Shown here: positions 61,312 through 64,000 of the stretch, piece after piece
Layout: each line of letters starts with the position of its first letter
How positions within the stretch are numbered: the stretch's first letter is position 1
NCBI GenBank assembly: GCA_013076295.1
Contig: RQOL01000437.1
Coordinates: 32,553 to 96,552 of the forward strand
DNA: 64,000 nucleotides
Reading direction: 5' to 3'
From: Sanderia malayensis
Lineage: Eukaryota; Cnidaria; Scyphozoa; Semaeostomeae; Pelagiidae
The notes under the pieces: generated by a model
Seen by the model: the letters and a program-made list of their open reading frames with translations, nothing else
What the model was told of the DNA's origin: nothing
Database searches by the model: none
Translations under genes and position numbers: made by a program

Positions 61312-64000
61312 TCCCATTTTCGGTGACTTCCCACTTTTTATGACTTCCCAATTTTGAGGACTTCTCACTTTTTTCTGACTTCCCATTTTTTTTGACTTCC
61401 TGCATTTTCTTGACTTCCCATTTTTGATGATTTCCCACTTTTTCTTGACTTCCCACTTTTTCCTAGCCTCCCTATTTTCATGACTTCCCTCTTTTAACAA
61501 CTCCCCATATTTTCTTGACCTCCCGCTTTTGGTGACTTCCCGCTTTTTTGTGACTTCCCACTTTTGATGACTTCCCACTTTTTCTTGACTTCCCACTTTT
61601 TCTTGACTTCCCACTTTTGATGACTTCCCAGTTTTTCTTGAAATCTCACTTTCGACGACTCCCCACGTTATCTTGACTTTCCACTCTGGATGACCTCCCA
61701 CTTTTTCTTGACTTTCCACTTTGATGACCTCCCACTTTTTCTTGACTTCCCACTTTTGATGAGTTCCCACTATTGATGACTTTCCATTTTTGGTGACATC
61801 CCACTTTTGATGACTTCCCTCTTTTGACGGCTTCCCACTTTTTCTTGAATTCCCATCTTTGATAACTTCCCACTATTTCCTGACATCCCATTTTTTCTGG
61901 ACTTCCCACTTTTTCTTGATTTCCCCTTTTTGATGACTTCCCACTTTTTCTTCAAATCTCACTTTTGACGACATCCCACTTTTTCTTGACTTCCCACTTT
62001 TGATGCTTTCTCACTTTTAATAACTTCCCTTCTTATTTTGACATCTCACTGTTGTTGAATTCACAATTTTAACGACTTCCCACTTCTTCTTGAATTCCCA
62101 CCTTTTCTTGACTTCCCGCAATTTCTTGACTTCCCATTTTTGATGACTTCCCACTTTTTCCTGACCTCCCGCATTCGGTGACTTACCAATTTTGGTAACT
62201 TCCCACTTTTGATGATTTCCTTCTTTTGATGACTACCCGCCTTCTCTTGACTTCTCACTTTTGATGAATTCCCACCTTTTCTTGACTTCCAACTTTTTCC
62301 TTTCTTCCCACTTTTGGTGAGTTCCCACTATTGATGACTTCTCATTTTCGGTGACTTCACACTTTTTCTTTTCTTGCCACTTTTTTGTGAGTTCCCACTA
62401 TTGATGACTTCTCATTTTCGGTGACTTCCCACTTTTTATGACTTCCCAATTTTGAGGACTTCTCACTTTTTTCTGACTTCCCACTTTTTTTGACATCCTG
62501 CATTTTCTTGACTTCCCATTTTTGATGATTTCCCACTTTTTGTTGACTTCCCACTTTTTCCTAGCCTCCCTATTTTGATGACTTCCCTCTTTTAACAACT
62601 CCCCATATTTTCTTGACTTCCCGCTTTTGGTGACTTCCCGCTTTTTTGTGACTTCCCACTTTTGATGACTTCCCACTTTTTCTTGACTTCCCACTTTTTC
62701 TTGACTTCCCACTTTTGATGACTTCCCAGTTTTTCTTGAATTCTCACTTTTGACGACTCCCCACGTTATCTTGACTTCCCACTCTGGATGACCTCCCACT
62801 TTTTCTTGACTTTCCACTTTGATGACTCCCACTTTTTCTTGACTTCCCACTTTTGATGAGTTCCCACTATTGATGACTTTCCATTTTTGGTGACATCCCA
62901 CTTTTGATGACTTCCCTCTTTTGACGGCTTCCCACTTTTTCTTGAATTCCCATCTTTGATAACTTCCCACTATTTCCTGACATCCCATTTTTTCTGGACT
63001 TCCCACTTTTTCGTGATTTCCCACTTTTGATGACTTCCCACTTTTTCTCATTCTCACTTTTGACGACATCCCACTTTTTCTTGACTTCCCACTTTTGATG
63101 CTTTCTCACTTTAATAACTTCCCTTCTTATTTTGACATCTCACTGTTGTTGAATTCACACTTTTAACGACTTCCCACTTCTTCTTGACTTCCCACCTTTT
63201 CTTGACTTCCCGCAATTTCTTGACTTCCCATTTTTGATGACTTCCTACTTTATCCTGACTTCTCACTTTTGATGACTTCCCATTTTGGTTGACATTCCAC
63301 TTTTTCTTGACTTCCCACTTTTTCTTGACTTCCCACTTTTGATGAGTTCCCACTATTGATGACTTTCCATTTTTGGTGACTTCTCACTTTTGATGACTTC
63401 CCTTTTTTGATGACTTCCAATTTTTTCCTGACATCCCACTTTTTCTTGACTTCCCACTTTCTCTTGACTTCCCACTTTTGATGACTTCCCACTTTTTCTT
63501 GATTTCCCACTTTTGATGAGTTCCCACTATTGATGACTTACACCTTTTCCTGACATCCCACTTTTTCTTGACTTCCCACTTTTTCTTGACTTCCCACTTT
63601 TGATGACTTCCCAATTTTGGTAACTTTCCACTTTTGATGATTTCCTTCTTTTGATGACTGCCCACCTTCTCTTGACTTCCCACTTTTGATGATCTCCCAT
63701 GTTTTCTTGACTTCCCACTTTTTCTTGAGTTCCCACGTTTTCTTGACCTCCCACTTTTTCCTTTCTTCCCACTTTTGGTGAGTTCCCACTATTGATGACT
63801 TCTCATTTTCGGTGACTTCACACTTTTTCTTGATTTCCCACTTTTGATGAGTTCCCACTATTGATGACTTTCCATTTTCGGTGACTTCCCACTTTTTATG
63901 ACTTCCCAATTTTGAGGACTTCTCACTTTTTTCTGACTTCCCACTTTTTTGACATCCTGCATTTTCTTGACTTCCCATTTTTGATGATTTCCCACTTTTT
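61312..64000. repeat. Mosaic right end of the window
   Basis: Blocks here resemble several families. 61.65-61.96 kb matches 58.98-59.29 kb (offset 2,666 bp), and 63.38-63.83 kb matches 45.68-46.13 kb (offset 17,704 bp). Landmarks with TTCTTATTTTGACATC are near 62,031 and 63,126. Point variants are more frequent than in 44-57 kb (for example CCGCATTCGG near 62,169 and GACTTACACC near 63,536). The array continues past the window edge without a change in character. Confidence 0.75.

Larger units (their letters stand above)
1..64000 (+). repeat. Giant 17/18-bp tandem-repeat (satellite) array filling the window
   Basis: Every line of the window consists of head-to-tail copies of a 17-18 bp monomer. 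The two main forms are GACTTCCCACTTTTTCTT (18 bp) and GACTTCCCACTTTTGAT (17 bp). Recurrent variants include GAGTTCCCACTATTGAT, GACTTTCCATTTTTGGT, GACTTCTCATTTTCGGT, GACTTCCCAATTTTGAG, GACTTCCTGCATTTTCTT and GCCTCCCTATTTTGAT. All monomers lie in the same orientation, and I saw no inverted block, transposon, microsatellite island, poly-A tail or unique spacer. The 18-mer is 15/18 pyrimidine and the 17-mer 12/17, so the + strand is strongly C/T-rich at about 40% GC. Both ends run off the window. The array is probably non-coding eukaryotic satellite DNA; its chromosomal position and function are not visible here. Confidence 0.97.

Noticed and set aside
1..64000. CRISPR-like array of direct repeats
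   Set aside because: There are no unique spacers: repeats are contiguous 17/18-mers and the sequence between similar units is itself repeat. No cas genes are present.
1..64000. Bacterial, phage or viral genome segment
   Set aside because: 64 kb without any gene and with nested satellite structure fits neither. No replication, structural or regulatory genes are visible.
1..64000. Telomeric repeat or alpha-satellite DNA
   Set aside because: No TTAGGG/TTTAGGG-type hexamers or heptamers, and no 171-bp monomer or CENP-B box-like string.
1..64000. G-quadruplex array on the minus strand from recurring GGG
   Set aside because: G triplets are separated by about 14-15 bases, longer than usual quadruplex loops, so stable folding is not well supported.
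1..64000. Transfer RNA, ribosomal RNA, riboswitch, promoter or terminator elements
   Set aside because: No string departs far enough from the monomer to form such elements, and no stable inverted repeats are present because all units share one orientation.

Overview
The whole 64 kb window is one uninterrupted tandem-repeat (satellite/minisatellite) array. I see no gene, RNA gene, transposon or other single-copy sequence in it. The basic unit is a pyrimidine-rich 17-18 bp monomer in two common forms on the + strand: GACTTCCCACTTTTTCTT (18 bp) and GACTTCCCACTTTTGAT (17 bp). Around these are a few dozen recurrent variants. By length there should be roughly 3,600-3,700 monomers, and every one I read has the same orientation.

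The organism cannot be named from this sequence. A gene-free, head-to-tail array of this size points to a eukaryotic chromosome, most likely constitutive heterochromatin (pericentromeric, subtelomeric or interstitial). I do not recognise the monomer as a named satellite.

The array is built at several levels. Monomer variants are strung into fixed strings of several hundred bp. These strings are shuffled into higher-order repeats (HORs) and segmental duplications.
- 0-5.9 kb: rearranged blocks that also occur at 24-26 kb and 12.4-14 kb, here carrying many 1-nt indels that look like consensus errors.
- 6.6-11.3 kb: a 2,333-bp unit twice in tandem.
- 12.4-14.05 kb: a 609-bp unit about 2.7 times; the 4.7-7.4 kb stretch matches 12.9-15.5 kb.
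- 16.75-23.6 kb: a unit of about 3.5-3.6 kb twice, with relatives at 36.8-39.5 kb.
- 23.75-36.8 kb: blocks repeated at offsets of 9,010 bp and about 7,215 bp, plus a 1,356-bp tandem at 28.7-32.1 kb.
- 39.6-42.2 kb: recurs at 58.7-61.3 kb, offset 19,081 bp.
- 44-57 kb: the most regular part, an HOR of about 1.65-2.2 kb (modal about 1.87 kb) marked by two private variants.
- 61.3-64 kb: mosaic of the same blocks, running off the right edge.

Many open frames of 60-320 codons exist on the minus strand. They are a by-product of a consensus with no stop triplet on that strand, not genes. There are no genes here to work together. The content of interest is the repeat architecture, its mutation pattern (CpG-decay-like variants, local homogenisation), its strand asymmetry, and a probable sequence-quality problem in the first 5-6 kb. 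All coordinates of repeat copies were read by eye and are good to roughly 10-40 bp unless a landmark base is named.
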